32,960 nt of DNA from Deltaproteobacteria bacterium (GTDB taxonomy: Bacteria; Desulfobacterota; Syntrophia; Syntrophales; UBA8958): positions 1 to 32,960 of the forward strand of contig JAKQIZ010000017.1 in NCBI GenBank assembly GCA_029561465.1, given 5' to 3'. How positions within the stretch are numbered: the first letter of the stretch is position 1; every line of letters starts with the position of its first letter. A program made the position numbers and the translations under genes. Shown here piece after piece: positions 24,415-32,573 of the stretch. The notes beneath the pieces are model-generated. The model saw only the letters and a program-made list of their open reading frames with translations. It made no database searches and had not been told where the DNA came from.

Positions 24415-26169
24415 ATGAAGAAAATCAAAAGGATTTTAATTGCCAACCGGGGGGAGATCGCCCTGCGGATCATCCGCACGGTGCGGGACATGAACCTCGA
24501 AGCGATCGCCATCTATGAAAAACCGGACAGTGACGCCTATTTCCACCGCTTTGCCGACCGGGTCGTCCAGATCGGCAACGAACCGAACCGGGGCTACCTG
24601 GATATCGAAAGGATCATCCGGGCCGCAGTGAATACCGGTGCCGACGCCATCCATCCCGGGTACGGATTCCTGGCGGAAAACGCAGATTTTGCCGAGGCCT
24701 GTCACCGGGAGGGCATCGTCTTCATCGGTCCTCCCCCGGAGGTGATTCGCGCTCTGGGCAACAAGGTCCTGGCGCGGGAGATGATGATCGCGGCCAGCAT
24801 CCCCGTGGTTCCGGGAACTGACAGTCTGCCGGTGGGCCAGGAAGGGGTGGAGGCGGCCGCCGCTTTTGGACGGAACGTCGGATATCCCATCATCCTCAAG
24901 GCAACGGCTGGCGGTGGCGGCCGGGGGGTGAGGCGGATCAATAACGAGCAGGAACTAAAGCTCAATATCCCCGCGGCGCGGTCCGAAGCGATCGCCGCCT
25001 TCCATGACGATCGGCTGTATGTGGAAAAATATATCGAAAAACCGCGCCACATAGAGGTCCAGATCCTGGCTGACCAGTACGGACATGTTATCCACTTGGG
25101 AACCCGGGATTGTTCCATCCAACGACGGCACCAGAAATTGCTGGAGATCGCCCCGGCGGATCTGCCCGCGCCGGTTCTCGAAGCCGTCCACGCGGCGGCG
25201 GTGCGGGCGGCCCGGGCGGCTGGTTACGTGAGCGCCGGCACCGTGGAGTTCCTCGTCGATTCCCGGACCAATGAATTCTGGTTCATGGAGGTGAATACCC
25301 GCCTCCAGGTGGAGCATACGGTCACCGAGATGATCACCGGCGAGGATCTGGTGCAGGAACAGATCCGGATCGCCGAAGGGAGACCACTGCAGATCCTTCA
25401 GGAGGACGTGCGCCTACACGGCATAGCCGTGGAGGTGCGCATCAACGCCGAGGATCCGAAAAACAACTTTCTTCCCGAAGGCGGGAAACTTATCGAGATC
25501 TATCATCCGCCCGGAGGACCGGGCATTCGCATTGACGGCAACGCTTACAAGGGCTACCTCGTCCCCACCGTTTACGATTCCCTCCTGGCCAAACTCATCG
25601 TCTGGGGCTACGAATGGGAACAAACGGTAAGTCGCCTCCAGCGGGCCCTGAAGGATTTCAACATCGTCTGGCCGAAAACCACGATTCCCCTGTATATGGC
25701 CATCTGCGACGAAGACGATTTCCGCCACCGCCGCTTCCATACCGGTTACCTGGATGAGCACCCCGAGTTGTTCAAATATCCCGATATGGAACATTTCGTT
25801 TTAGACGATGCACTTTACAAACTGATGCTGGCCCCCCATGAAGGAATGGAAGGACGGTCGGGGGAAGAGCGCAAGAAAGACCGCCAGCCCGGCTGGTGGA
25901 TGAACAAACGCATCCTGACCGCCCAGGAGATTGAAGAACTCAAGAAAGAGGGGATTGTCAAGTCTTCCATCAAGGGAAAGGTGACGGATATCCCTGTCGA
26001 GGTAGGCGACGAGGTGATGGTGGGAGACGTCCTGGTGGATCTGGAGGCGATGAAGATGCACCACCACGTCATCTGTGAAGTGGACGGGAAAGTGGCCGAC
26101 ATCCTTGTCGAACCCGGCGATGCCGTGGATGTCGGCGACACCCTGGTCATCGTGAATGTCCGCGGTTAG
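24415..26169 (+). CDS. Biotin carboxylase fused to a biotin carboxyl carrier domain
   Basis: Carboxylates an enzyme-bound biotin using bicarbonate and ATP, for transfer to an acyl-CoA or keto acid by a separate carboxyltransferase. The 584 residues hold a complete biotin carboxylase domain (about 1-450): ILIANRGEIALRIIR, the ATP-grasp glycine loop KATAGGGGRGVRRI, RDCSIQRRHQKLLE, and EVNTRLQVEHTVTE with catalytic residues. After a linker a biotinyl domain starts near residue 510 and carries EAMKMHH, with the biotinylated Lys547 37 residues from the end. This BC-BCCP layout is that of acyl-CoA carboxylase alpha chains. No carboxyltransferase or birA gene is adjacent, so the acceptor (acetyl-, propionyl-CoA, pyruvate or other) is undetermined. 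Confidence 0.9.
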   Translation: MKKIKRILIANRGEIALRIIRTVRDMNLEAIAIYEKPDSDAYFHRFADRVVQIGNEPNRGYLDIERIIRAAVNTGADAIHPGYGFLAENADFAEACHREGIVFIGPPPEVIRALGNKVLAREMMIAASIPVVPGTDSLPVGQEGVEAAAAFGRNVGYPIILKATAGGGGRGVRRINNEQELKLNIPAARSEAIAAFHDDRLYVEKYIEKPRHIEVQILADQYGHVIHLGTRDCSIQRRHQKLLEIAPADLPAPVLEAVHAAAVRAARAAGYVSAGTVEFLVDSRTNEFWFMEVNTRLQVEHTVTEMITGEDLVQEQIRIAEGRPLQILQEDVRLHGIAVEVRINAEDPKNNFLPEGGKLIEIYHPPGGPGIRIDGNAYKGYLVPTVYDSLLAKLIVWGYEWEQTVSRLQRALKDFNIVWPKTTIPLYMAICDEDDFRHRRFHTGYLDEHPELFKYPDMEHFVLDDALYKLMLAPHEGMEGRSGEERKKDRQPGWWMNKRILTAQEIEELKKEGIVKSSIKGKVTDIPVEVGDEVMVGDVLVDLEAMKMHHHVICEVDGKVADILVEPGDAVDVGDTLVIVNVRG

Positions 26170-26210
26170 CGCGGCCCGAATCATCGGGACGACGACTGCC
26201 GAAAACATAA

Positions 26211-26244
26211 AAAACCCCGCCAGCGGTGCAAACCGGCGGGGGTT
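26211..26244. terminator. Bidirectional intrinsic terminator between convergent genes
   Basis: AACCCCGCC (26213-26221) and GGCGGGGGTT (26235-26244) form a GC-rich stem, with an inner CGGT/ACCG pairing around a GCAA tetraloop. The six A's before it become a T run on the minus strand, so it is strong for the helicase transcript and weaker for the biotin carboxylase gene, which ends 44 bases upstream. Confidence 0.85.
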
Positions 26245-26371
26245 CCAATTATTGTCCGCGGCTTTTCCGTTTGTGTTCAAAGAACTTCACCGTATGCGAG
26301 GCAATTTGCGGCCATAGCTTGCGGATATTTACCCAAATACAAGTTTTCCCTTCATCTCATCCGAACCGGCA

Positions 26372-27874
26372 TCAGAAGTGAGGACGCCGGGGGCGGGGCC
26401 GGGACTTTCCGCCGCCGGGGCGGCGGGTGCTTCGGGGACGGACTTTCTTTTCCGGATATAGGGCTTCCGGTTTGACCAGCATCTCCTCGTCCGGCTCAAT
26501 GCAAGGAAGCCTCCGGCCCATGAACTCCTCGATGGGGGCGATGTAAAAGGCGTCTCCCTCGTCGGCGAAGCTCACCGCCGTCCCGCTCTGTCCCGCCCGG
26601 CCGGTGCGCCCGATACGGTGGACATAGTCTTCCGGATCGTGGGGCAGGGTGAAATTTATGACATGATCCATGCTCTCGATATGGATGCCTCGGCCAGCCA
26701 CGTCCGTGGCCACCAGGACCCTGATCTTGCCGCTCTTGAAATCTTCGAGACGGCGGATCCGGCTTTTCTGCGGGATGTCGCCGGAAAGTTCGGAACAGTT
26801 GACACCGTAGCGGGTCAGACGTTCGGCGAGGCGCCTTACCTCATCGCGGCGGTTGCAGAAGACCAGGACTCTTTCCAGATCCTGCCGGACGATTATATTA
26901 TGCAGGAGATCGAATTTCTGCTCCTCCGTAACGATATAGACGATCTGCTCCACTGTATCCACGGCCACCTGCTCCGGCTCTATCTCCACCATGACGGGAT
27001 CCACAGTCCAGGAGGAGGCAAGGCGGATGATCGTCCCCGTGAGGGTGGCGCTGAACATGAGGGTCTGGCGCTTTTCCTTGGGAGGGGTGCTATGGATGAT
27101 CATCCGGACGTCGGGGATGAACCCCATATCGAGCATTCGGTCCGCTTCGTCGATGACGAGGACCTCGATCTTCTTGAGCACCACGTCACCGCGGCGCTGG
27201 AAGTCCAAGAGCCGGCCCGGCGTGGCCACGATGATATCGGCCGGCCCGGCGGCAAGCTGGTGGCGCTGCTTTTCATAATCCATGCCGCCGAAAACAGAAA
27301 CGATTCTTATTCCGCAATACTTGGCAAGCTGGCGGGCCTCGGCGGAGATCTGGAGGGCCAACTCCCGGGTCGGAGCAAGAATCAGGGCCCGGGGCGTGCC
27401 GAACGGACGCTCTTCCGTGTGGGGATGGTTGATCAACCGGGTAATGATGGCGATGAGAAAGGCGGCGGTCTTGCCGGTGCCGGTTTGCGCCCGGCCGCTG
27501 GCATCCTTGCCGGAGAGGGCGCTGGGGAGGATTTCCGCTTGGATGGGGGTGCAGTACTGGAACCCAAGATCGCTGATGGTGTGGAGAAGCGGTGCCGGCA
27601 GATCGAAATCTTGAAACCTGGTTTTGCCGGGAGCGGCAGGAACCTTGAACTGTCTGGGATCCCAGGAATCGTCGGTAACCGGTGCGGGTTCGGGAACAGC
27701 GCCGGCGTCGATAGCTTCGGGCCGTTTTTTCCCCTTCCTAGAGGGACGGCGGCGACGGGTGCTTTGTCGCCTTTCCGAAGTCAGCGAATCCGCTCCGCCG
27801 CCGGCATCGCTTCCCTCCGCCTCGGGTACCGGTGACGAAGGTATGGTTTTTGTAAGGTTTTCTGTGTCCTCCAT
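26372..27874 (-). CDS. rhlE: DEAD-box RNA helicase (RhlE-like)
   Basis: An ATP-dependent RNA helicase involved in RNA unwinding, ribosome assembly or decay. The protein (500 residues from the chosen start) has a basic, low-complexity N-terminal extension of about 75 residues, then all core motifs: the Q motif [75 protein letters not shown] and [11 protein letters not shown]. It ends in an Arg/Pro-rich tail. The start at 27874 is preferred over 27946 because a promoter-like -10 (TATGAT) overlaps the upstream candidate. It is divergent from the lipoprotein hydrolase gene. Confidence 0.93.
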   Translation of the reverse strand: MEDTENLTKTIPSSPVPEAEGSDAGGGADSLTSERRQSTRRRRPSRKGKKRPEAIDAGAVPEPAPVTDDSWDPRQFKVPAAPGKTRFQDFDLPAPLLHTISDLGFQYCTPIQAEILPSALSGKDASGRAQTGTGKTAAFLIAIITRLINHPHTEERPFGTPRALILAPTRELALQISAEARQLAKYCGIRIVSVFGGMDYEKQRHQLAAGPADIIVATPGRLLDFQRRGDVVLKKIEVLVIDEADRMLDMGFIPDVRMIIHSTPPKEKRQTLMFSATLTGTIIRLASSWTVDPVMVEIEPEQVAVDTVEQIVYIVTEEQKFDLLHNIIVRQDLERVLVFCNRRDEVRRLAERLTRYGVNCSELSGDIPQKSRIRRLEDFKSGKIRVLVATDVAGRGIHIESMDHVINFTLPHDPEDYVHRIGRTGRAGQSGTAVSFADEGDAFYIAPIEEFMGRRLPCIEPDEEMLVKPEALYPEKKVRPRSTRRPGGGKSRPRPRRPHF

Positions 27875-27941
27875 AGGGCTCTCTTCTCTCTGTCGGCGGT
27901 CTCTTAGTGCCGCGGAACGTTTATGAGCTAATTTTGTGCGA

Positions 27942-27971
27942 ATCATAATCTCATCCGATACCGGATGGCAA
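27942..27971 (-). promoter_or_regulatory. Promoter of the helicase gene
   Basis: On the minus strand TTGCCA (plus 27966-27971) and TATGAT (27942-27947) are 18 bases apart. A CATCCG-ATAC-CGGATG inverted repeat (27952-27967) fills the spacer and could be a regulatory site. Transcription would begin near 27935, giving about 60 bases of leader. Confidence 0.5.
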
Positions 27972-28013
27972 GGATTATTATGCCCGGGGATTGGAGAGAC
28001 CGGGGCGACGCCC

Positions 28014-28042
28014 TTGACCGGATGGCGGAACTGGGCTATAAA
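28014..28042 (+). promoter_or_regulatory. Sigma-70 promoter of the lipoprotein hydrolase gene
   Basis: TTGACC (28014-28019) and TATAAA (28037-28042) are separated by 17 bases; each differs from consensus at one position. The expected start near 28050 leaves about 70 bases of leader. Confidence 0.75.
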
Positions 28043-28119
28043 TAAATCAGGTGCGACATTGGGGAGCTAGGAGTGATCGCGGTCGTAATCAGAATGATTT
28101 CAAGGAGGCAATACCTGAG

Positions 28120-29373
28120 ATGAAGATAGAGATATGCGCTGCGTCTGGTTGTGCCCGGGCGATAATCATGATCACCTTTGTCGTGGGATGCTTGTTGTCC
28201 GGCTGTGCCGCCGGGCCGCCACGCCTCCAGCCCTCGGGACTCAATACCGTCTTCGCCGGAAAAGACGGCATGCCTTTCGCTGACTATATCAAACAGACCC
28301 GGGCAATGATGCTCCGAGCCCGGGTGGATATTAATGACGGCAACCGGGAAATGGTCCTCAACGCCAACCTGCCCTTTGAACTCGCGCCGGACACCAACCT
28401 TTTCCCGCTAGGGAAGGACGGGAAACACCGCCGGGGCGCCCTTCTCGTCCACGGACTCTCCGACTCGCCGTATATGCTGCAACCCCTGGCCCGCCACCTC
28501 CGGAACCGCGGTTTTCTCGTCCGGACGATCCTCCTCCCCGGGCATGGGACGGCTCCCGGAGACCTGCTGGAGGTGCACTGGCAGGAATGGAGACGGGCCG
28601 TGCAATATGGGATCGACGGCATGAAGGGAGAGGTTGAGGAACTCTACCTAGGCGGCTTTTCCACCGGCGCCGCCCTGGGCGTGCTGTCCGTCTTGAGCGG
28701 TGAAGACATAAAGGGATTGATTCTCATTTCTCCGGCCCTGGGGGTGAAAGACCGGCGTGTGGCGTTGGCCGGGGCGCTCCGGAGTGTGAGGGACTGGGTC
28801 GGCGACATCCGGGACGATGTGGATTACGCGAAGTATGAAACCTTTGCGGTGAATGCCGCCTATCAGATCTACCTTCTTACCGGGGAGATAGACAGGCTTC
28901 TCGCTGCGGGTAAACGTATTGAAGTCCCCGTATTCGCTGCCTTATCCGCGGAAGATGTCACCGTCGACGCCGGGCGGGCCCAAGAGGTTTTTCGGCGTTA
29001 CACAACCTCGGAACATAACGTCGTGATCCTGTATGCGCGAGATCCGCGGCCGGAGATATGTGCCGGATCAGGAACGATTTATTGCGAGGGGAGTTATCTG
29101 CCGGAGCTGCGGATACTGGATTTCTCCCATGTCGCCCTGCCGATGCCTTGCGATGATCCCCATTACGGTCTGCGGGGAGGATACAAAAGCTGCCTCCATT
29201 ACGGAGCCGATCGAGAAAAAAGAGGGATTTGCCGGAATGACGACACGATTTGGCAGGGAGAGATATCCGACGCCAATCTCCAGTCCTTCACCCTGCGTCG
29301 TCTGACCTGTAATCCCAAATTCCCTGGTATGCGGGAGCGGCTCGATCAATTCATCAGAAACGTTGCCCGATAA
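28120..29373 (+). CDS. Lipoprotein alpha/beta-hydrolase (serine esterase/lipase-like)
   Basis: A membrane-attached serine hydrolase, 417 residues. The N-terminal hydrophobic segment ends in the lipobox LLSGC, so it is probably anchored by a lipid. The fold shows the oxyanion strand LLVHGLSDSPYM, the nucleophile elbow GGFSTGAALG with Ser181, the likely acid Asp279 in SAEDVTVD, and His337 in DFSHVALPM, giving a complete catalytic triad. The closest general resemblance is to carboxylesterases and monoacylglycerol lipases; the substrate is unknown. ATG 28120 follows AAGGAGG (28102-28108) by 11 bases; the frame is open further upstream but without support. Its 3' end overlaps the convergent patatin gene by 20 bases. 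Confidence 0.82.
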   Translation: MKIEICAASGCARAIIMITFVVGCLLSGCAAGPPRLQPSGLNTVFAGKDGMPFADYIKQTRAMMLRARVDINDGNREMVLNANLPFELAPDTNLFPLGKDGKHRRGALLVHGLSDSPYMLQPLARHLRNRGFLVRTILLPGHGTAPGDLLEVHWQEWRRAVQYGIDGMKGEVEELYLGGFSTGAALGVLSVLSGEDIKGLILISPALGVKDRRVALAGALRSVRDWVGDIRDDVDYAKYETFAVNAAYQIYLLTGEIDRLLAAGKRIEVPVFAALSAEDVTVDAGRAQEVFRRYTTSEHNVVILYARDPRPEICAGSGTIYCEGSYLPELRILDFSHVALPMPCDDPHYGLRGGYKSCLHYGADREKRGICRNDDTIWQGEISDANLQSFTLRRLTCNPKFPGMRERLDQFIRNVAR

Positions 29374-31726
29374 ACAGACCCAGGGTTTGGTGTCCTCCCT
29401 CGGCGAACCCGTAAGCAATATAGGCCGGCCCGATGAAGGTGTCCGCCCCGATGAAGGCGCTGCCGGCGTAAATAAGAGAACCCAGAGTGATGTCGCTCCG
29501 TTTCTGCCAGGCCTTGCCTGCTTCCACGGAGAAGCCCAGATAAAGGGTGGTGCGAAAATCGCCGAGGCCGGCGGCCCCCATATTCCGGAAGCAGACGATC
29601 CGCGCCAGGCCCACCTCCTGACCCGACAGCTCATCGGTCAGGTACCCGGAGAGATTCAAGAACCCGCCAATACTGTACGAATCCTGAATCTTGCTGTCGC
29701 CGTCCAGGGTGCCACCGTAGATGATTCCAGGGATGAAGGTCAGGCGTCCCCAGGTCTTGGCGCCCTGGATGTTGGCATTGATCCCGGCGACCTTGTAGTC
29801 GGAACCCATTTCCGGGAGATTGAACTGGCTGGTCACGTTGGCGCTTAAGCCCCGCTGGGGAAAATTGAAGTTGTCCATGGTGTCGTAGGTCAAAGATGAA
29901 AAGAAACCGCCGATATTGAAACTGTCCGTGGGCAGGTCGGCGGCCCCGACATTGACCCGGTAGGCGCCGTAGCCGCGGCGGATGCCCAGGCGCAACTCCC
30001 CCCAGTTGCCAAACTGCCGACCAAGATCCAGACCCCCTGAAAATTCCTTGAGCCGATATTTAGCCATGATATCCGCTGTATATTCCGGGCTGTAGATGTA
30101 GGCATTCCATTCCCGGTATTCGAGCCGGGGGGCGAAAAAATAATGCGTGGAGTAATCAATGGGCTGGTAAAATTCCGAAAACAAGCGTGTCGTTTCGCCG
30201 ATCTGCAATTCATTCCGCCATTCGGCGCCCAAGGTGTTGATCTCGGTCTGGGTAATCCGCGTGCCGACGGTATAGGAACTGGAGCCTTTGAAATTGTCCG
30301 CCAGACTGATGTTGAAGCGCATGTAAGTGGGACCCCACGATTTTTCAATGGGATTGAAAACCAGGCCGGTTTTGTTCCTTCTCCTTTCGAGATGAAAATC
30401 GACCCGTTCAAAGGTGTCCAGACCATAAAGGCGGGTTATATCCTTTTCGAGGGTTTCTATGTTCAGTTTTTCCCCCGCCTTGGTTTCGATCTGGGCCTCG
30501 AGTACCCGGGGAGAAATCTTGGTACGGTTTTCCGCCCTCGTCTTGACACCCGGCAAGTGTGCCAGTTTGCTTCCCAGGTCGATCTCCTTTCCTTCGCTGC
30601 CGGTTTTAACCGACGGAAGGGGAGATGCCTGGGCGGGGGACGCTGATTTGAATTCCACCTTCACGTAATCAATGACCGGCGGCTCGGAGGGCTGCCGCCG
30701 CTGATGGGCCAGATAAACCTGGAATTTTTCCGGGGCAATGGAAAGACCGGCAAGGCGTTCCTTCATTTTGCCCACCGCCGCCGCGCCGATCTTCATAGCC
30801 GTTTCGGTTTTAGAAAAATCCGTGGTTCCCAGCGGGCCGAGATCGGGCTGGATGAGGATGTCATCCGGCTTCAGGGTCCTTAGTTGGGCCTGGACATTTC
30901 TCTGGATGAGGATGGTCATGACCTGGGCGGTGATACTGGCAGTGGAATTGAGCCCCTCCCTGGTCCTGAGGGGGGTGCCGATATCGACGACGATGATGAT
31001 GTCGGCCCCCATGGCGCGAGCCACGCTTACCGGAAGGTTGTTGGCGATTCCGCCGTCCACGAGCATCCGTCCGTTGATCTCCATGGGTACGAAGATCCCC
31101 GGAATGGACATGCTCGCCCGGAGTGCCTCCGCCAGATCTCCCTTACCCAGAACAACGGTGTCACCGGTTTCGATGTCCGCCGCCACAGCCCGAAAGGGAA
31201 TCTTGAGGTGATCGAAATCCTTGATGTCCGCGGTGTGCAGCAGGAGTTTCTTCAGGAGGATATTCAGATTCTGTCCCTGGACCAGGCCTCGGGAGGTGGC
31301 CAGGCGGCCGTTTCGGACCCCGAGGTTAAAGTCGATTTTATAATCCATGGAGTCCTGCTTGCGGCGGAAGGAGAGTTTATCCACCGTCTGCTTATCCGTG
31401 AAGGCCTCATGCCAAGGGATGCCGGTTACAAGTTTTTCCAACTCCTCCGGGGAGGAACCCGCCGCGTAGAGTCCGCCGACTATGGCCCCCATGCTGGTCC
31501 CCGCGATACAATGGATGGGCACCCGCATTTCCTCCAGGACCTTCAGCACCCCGATATGGGCAATCCCCCGGGCACCGCCGCCGCTCAATACCAGACCGAT
31601 CCGAAGCGGCCGCGGCTCTTCGGCTCCGGTCATGGAAGGTGCAATGATGTTTAAACAAAGGAAAAGAAAGATGAAGATCGCCCGGAAGGGCAAAGAAAAC
31701 GGCCGGCGTTTTCGCGGAGGCATCAT
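29354..31726 (-). CDS. Patatin-like phospholipase with POTRA/Omp85 barrel (PlpD-type outer membrane protein)
   Basis: An outer membrane protein combining a patatin lipase with a BamA/TamA-type beta-barrel, the architecture of type Vd autotransporters such as PlpD. Residue numbers count from GTG 31765. After a signal sequence (about 25-48) the patatin domain has SGGGARGIAHIGVL, the nucleophile Ser91 in GTSMG, and the catalytic Asp237 in DGGIANNLP. A region near residues 405-460 fits a single POTRA domain (QIETKAGEKLNIETLEKDI). The remaining half consists of alternating strands ending in a terminal aromatic (FIGQRF), as expected for barrel proteins. The start is uncertain: ATG 31726 and GTG 31765 are both possible and neither has a good ribosome binding site. 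It lies downstream of the RRM gene on the same strand. Confidence 0.88.
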   Translation of the reverse strand: MMPPRKRRPFSLPFRAIFIFLFLCLNIIAPSMTGAEEPRPLRIGLVLSGGGARGIAHIGVLKVLEEMRVPIHCIAGTSMGAIVGGLYAAGSSPEELEKLVTGIPWHEAFTDKQTVDKLSFRRKQDSMDYKIDFNLGVRNGRLATSRGLVQGQNLNILLKKLLLHTADIKDFDHLKIPFRAVAADIETGDTVVLGKGDLAEALRASMSIPGIFVPMEINGRMLVDGGIANNLPVSVARAMGADIIIVVDIGTPLRTREGLNSTASITAQVMTILIQRNVQAQLRTLKPDDILIQPDLGPLGTTDFSKTETAMKIGAAAVGKMKERLAGLSIAPEKFQVYLAHQRRQPSEPPVIDYVKVEFKSASPAQASPLPSVKTGSEGKEIDLGSKLAHLPGVKTRAENRTKISPRVLEAQIETKAGEKLNIETLEKDITRLYGLDTFERVDFHLERRRNKTGLVFNPIEKSWGPTYMRFNISLADNFKGSSSYTVGTRITQTEINTLGAEWRNELQIGETTRLFSEFYQPIDYSTHYFFAPRLEYREWNAYIYSPEYTADIMAKYRLKEFSGGLDLGRQFGNWGELRLGIRRGYGAYRVNVGAADLPTDSFNIGGFFSSLTYDTMDNFNFPQRGLSANVTSQFNLPEMGSDYKVAGINANIQGAKTWGRLTFIPGIIYGGTLDGDSKIQDSYSIGGFLNLSGYLTDELSGQEVGLARIVCFRNMGAAGLGDFRTTLYLGFSVEAGKAWQKRSDITLGSLIYAGSAFIGADTFIGPAYIAYGFAEGGHQTLGLFIGQRF

Positions 31727-31821
31727 AGGGGTCGGAATATTCCTTCTTTTCTCTTTCCCGGCCACGATTAGCTGACCTGTGACGTTTTGTCAATCCGGAC
31801 GTTTACGCCGCGGAAGCAGGA

Positions 31822-32193
31822 TCAGAACTGGCGTCCTTCCCGCCCCCCACCGCCACTCCGCCGGGGGCCGCCGCCGCGTCGAGGCGCTTGGCTGCTGAAA
31901 CCGCCGTGCCTGCTGCCCGTTCCCCGGGGCCGTTCGTCCTGATCTCCCTTCGGTTTGGCCTCATCGACCCGGATTGTCCTGCCGAGCAGTTCGCCGCCGT
32001 TGAATGTTTGGATGGCTTCCTGGGCCTGCGCTTCCGTTGCCATCTCCACGAATCCAAATCCCCGGCTCAGACCGGTGATCTTGTCCCGAATTATCGCCAG
32101 AGAAACCACCTTGCCGATCTCACTGAAATTGGCCATTAAATCATCTTCAGTAACACCCTCCGCCAGGTTGCCGATGTAAAGCTTTTTTACCAT
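31822..32193 (-). CDS. RRM-type RNA-binding protein with glycine-rich tail
   Basis: A small single-stranded-RNA-binding protein of the bacterial RRM family, often cold-inducible, 123 residues. One RRM domain (about 1-80) has RNP2 LYIGNL near the start and RNP1 RGFGFVEM. The C-terminal 40 residues are rich in Gly, Arg and Ser, as in cyanobacterial Rbp and plant glycine-rich proteins. ATG at 32193 has an ideal AAGGAGG upstream. The frame stays open upstream to 32415, but that part is leader, including a terminator-like hairpin. A regulated 5' leader fits a stress- or cold-responsive gene, which is inference. Confidence 0.9.
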   Translation of the reverse strand: MVKKLYIGNLAEGVTEDDLMANFSEIGKVVSLAIIRDKITGLSRGFGFVEMATEAQAQEAIQTFNGGELLGRTIRVDEAKPKGDQDERPRGTGSRHGGFSSQAPRRGGGPRRSGGGGREGRQF

Positions 32194-32272
32194 GCTTTCT
32201 TCCTCCTTGCTTCCCCTTTTGACCCGTCGCCATGCCCGGCAGAGCCGCCATCCATCGGCATTGATGGCATAT

Positions 32273-32304
32273 AAAAAACCACCGGACTCTGCGGAGCACG
32301 GTGG
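32273..32304 (-). terminator. Terminator-like hairpin in the RRM gene leader (possible attenuator)
   Basis: CCACCG (32279-32284) pairs with CGGTGG (32299-32304), extended by an inner CTC/GAG pairing. On the minus strand it is followed directly by six T's. It lies about 85 bases upstream of the RRM start codon and downstream of the candidate promoter (32387-32415), so it must be bypassed for expression. Confidence 0.78.
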
Positions 32305-32386
32305 CCTTCCTTGTTCCACACCTTGCAGACAGGATGCTCTGATTTTCTCTTGACCCAAATCAGCAGGAAAATAATATAGATGGTTC

Positions 32387-32415
32387 TCTCTAATCTCCTT
32401 GACCGGGAATGTCAA
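32387..32415 (-). promoter_or_regulatory. Possible promoter of the RRM gene
   Basis: On the minus strand TTGACA (plus 32410-32415) and TAGAGA (32387-32392) are 17 bases apart. The -35 is consensus and the -10 is weak. The leader from here to the start codon would be about 185 bases. Confidence 0.5.
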
Positions 32416-32474
32416 ACGATATTTTGCGGAACGGACAAAAGCTGCTATTCTTACTTCAACGGTAAATTATCTTG

Positions 32475-32480
32475 TTGACA
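32475..32480 (+). promoter_or_regulatory. -35 element of the nrdJ promoter
   Basis: A consensus TTGACA lies directly before the first NrdR-like box, so a bound repressor would cover the promoter core. The matching -10 is unclear: CAAGTA (32498-32503) at 17 bases is weak, and TACTAG (32514-32519) would pair with a different -35. Confidence 0.4.
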
Positions 32481-32481
32481 T

Positions 32482-32497
32482 CATCAATATGTTGTGG
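32482..32497. promoter_or_regulatory. NrdR box 1
   Basis: CATCAATATGTTGTGG matches the published NrdR consensus acaCwAtATaTwGtgt at most of its conserved positions (core CAATATGTTGTG). It is followed 31 bases later by a second box. Confidence 0.75.
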
Positions 32498-32512
32498 CAA
32501 GTAGGGCACCTC

Positions 32513-32528
32513 ATACTAGATATTGTAT
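32513..32528. promoter_or_regulatory. NrdR box 2
   Basis: ATACTAGATATTGTAT matches the NrdR consensus at nearly all conserved positions. Start-to-start distance from box 1 is 31 bases, three helical turns, the usual spacing of paired NrdR boxes. Confidence 0.75.
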
Positions 32529-32573
32529 TTAAAAAATCATTTTCATTATTTATGAAGCGAGGAGACAAATGAA

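Larger units (their letters stand above)
32194..32573. other. Divergent regulatory region between the RRM gene and nrdJ
   Basis: This 380-base gap holds the RRM leader and its promoter on the minus strand, a terminator hairpin (32273-32304), and the nrdJ promoter with two NrdR-like boxes (32482-32528). No gene is seen in it. Confidence 0.75.

Noticed and set aside
26618-27835. 405-codon ORF opposite the DEAD-box helicase
   Set aside because: Antisense shadow; all helicase motifs are on the minus strand and this frame has none.
32194-32415. N-terminal extension of the RRM protein to TTG 32415
   Set aside because: The TTG is part of a TTGACA -35 element, the extension spans a terminator hairpin, and the RRM fold with an ideal ribosome binding site starts at 32193.
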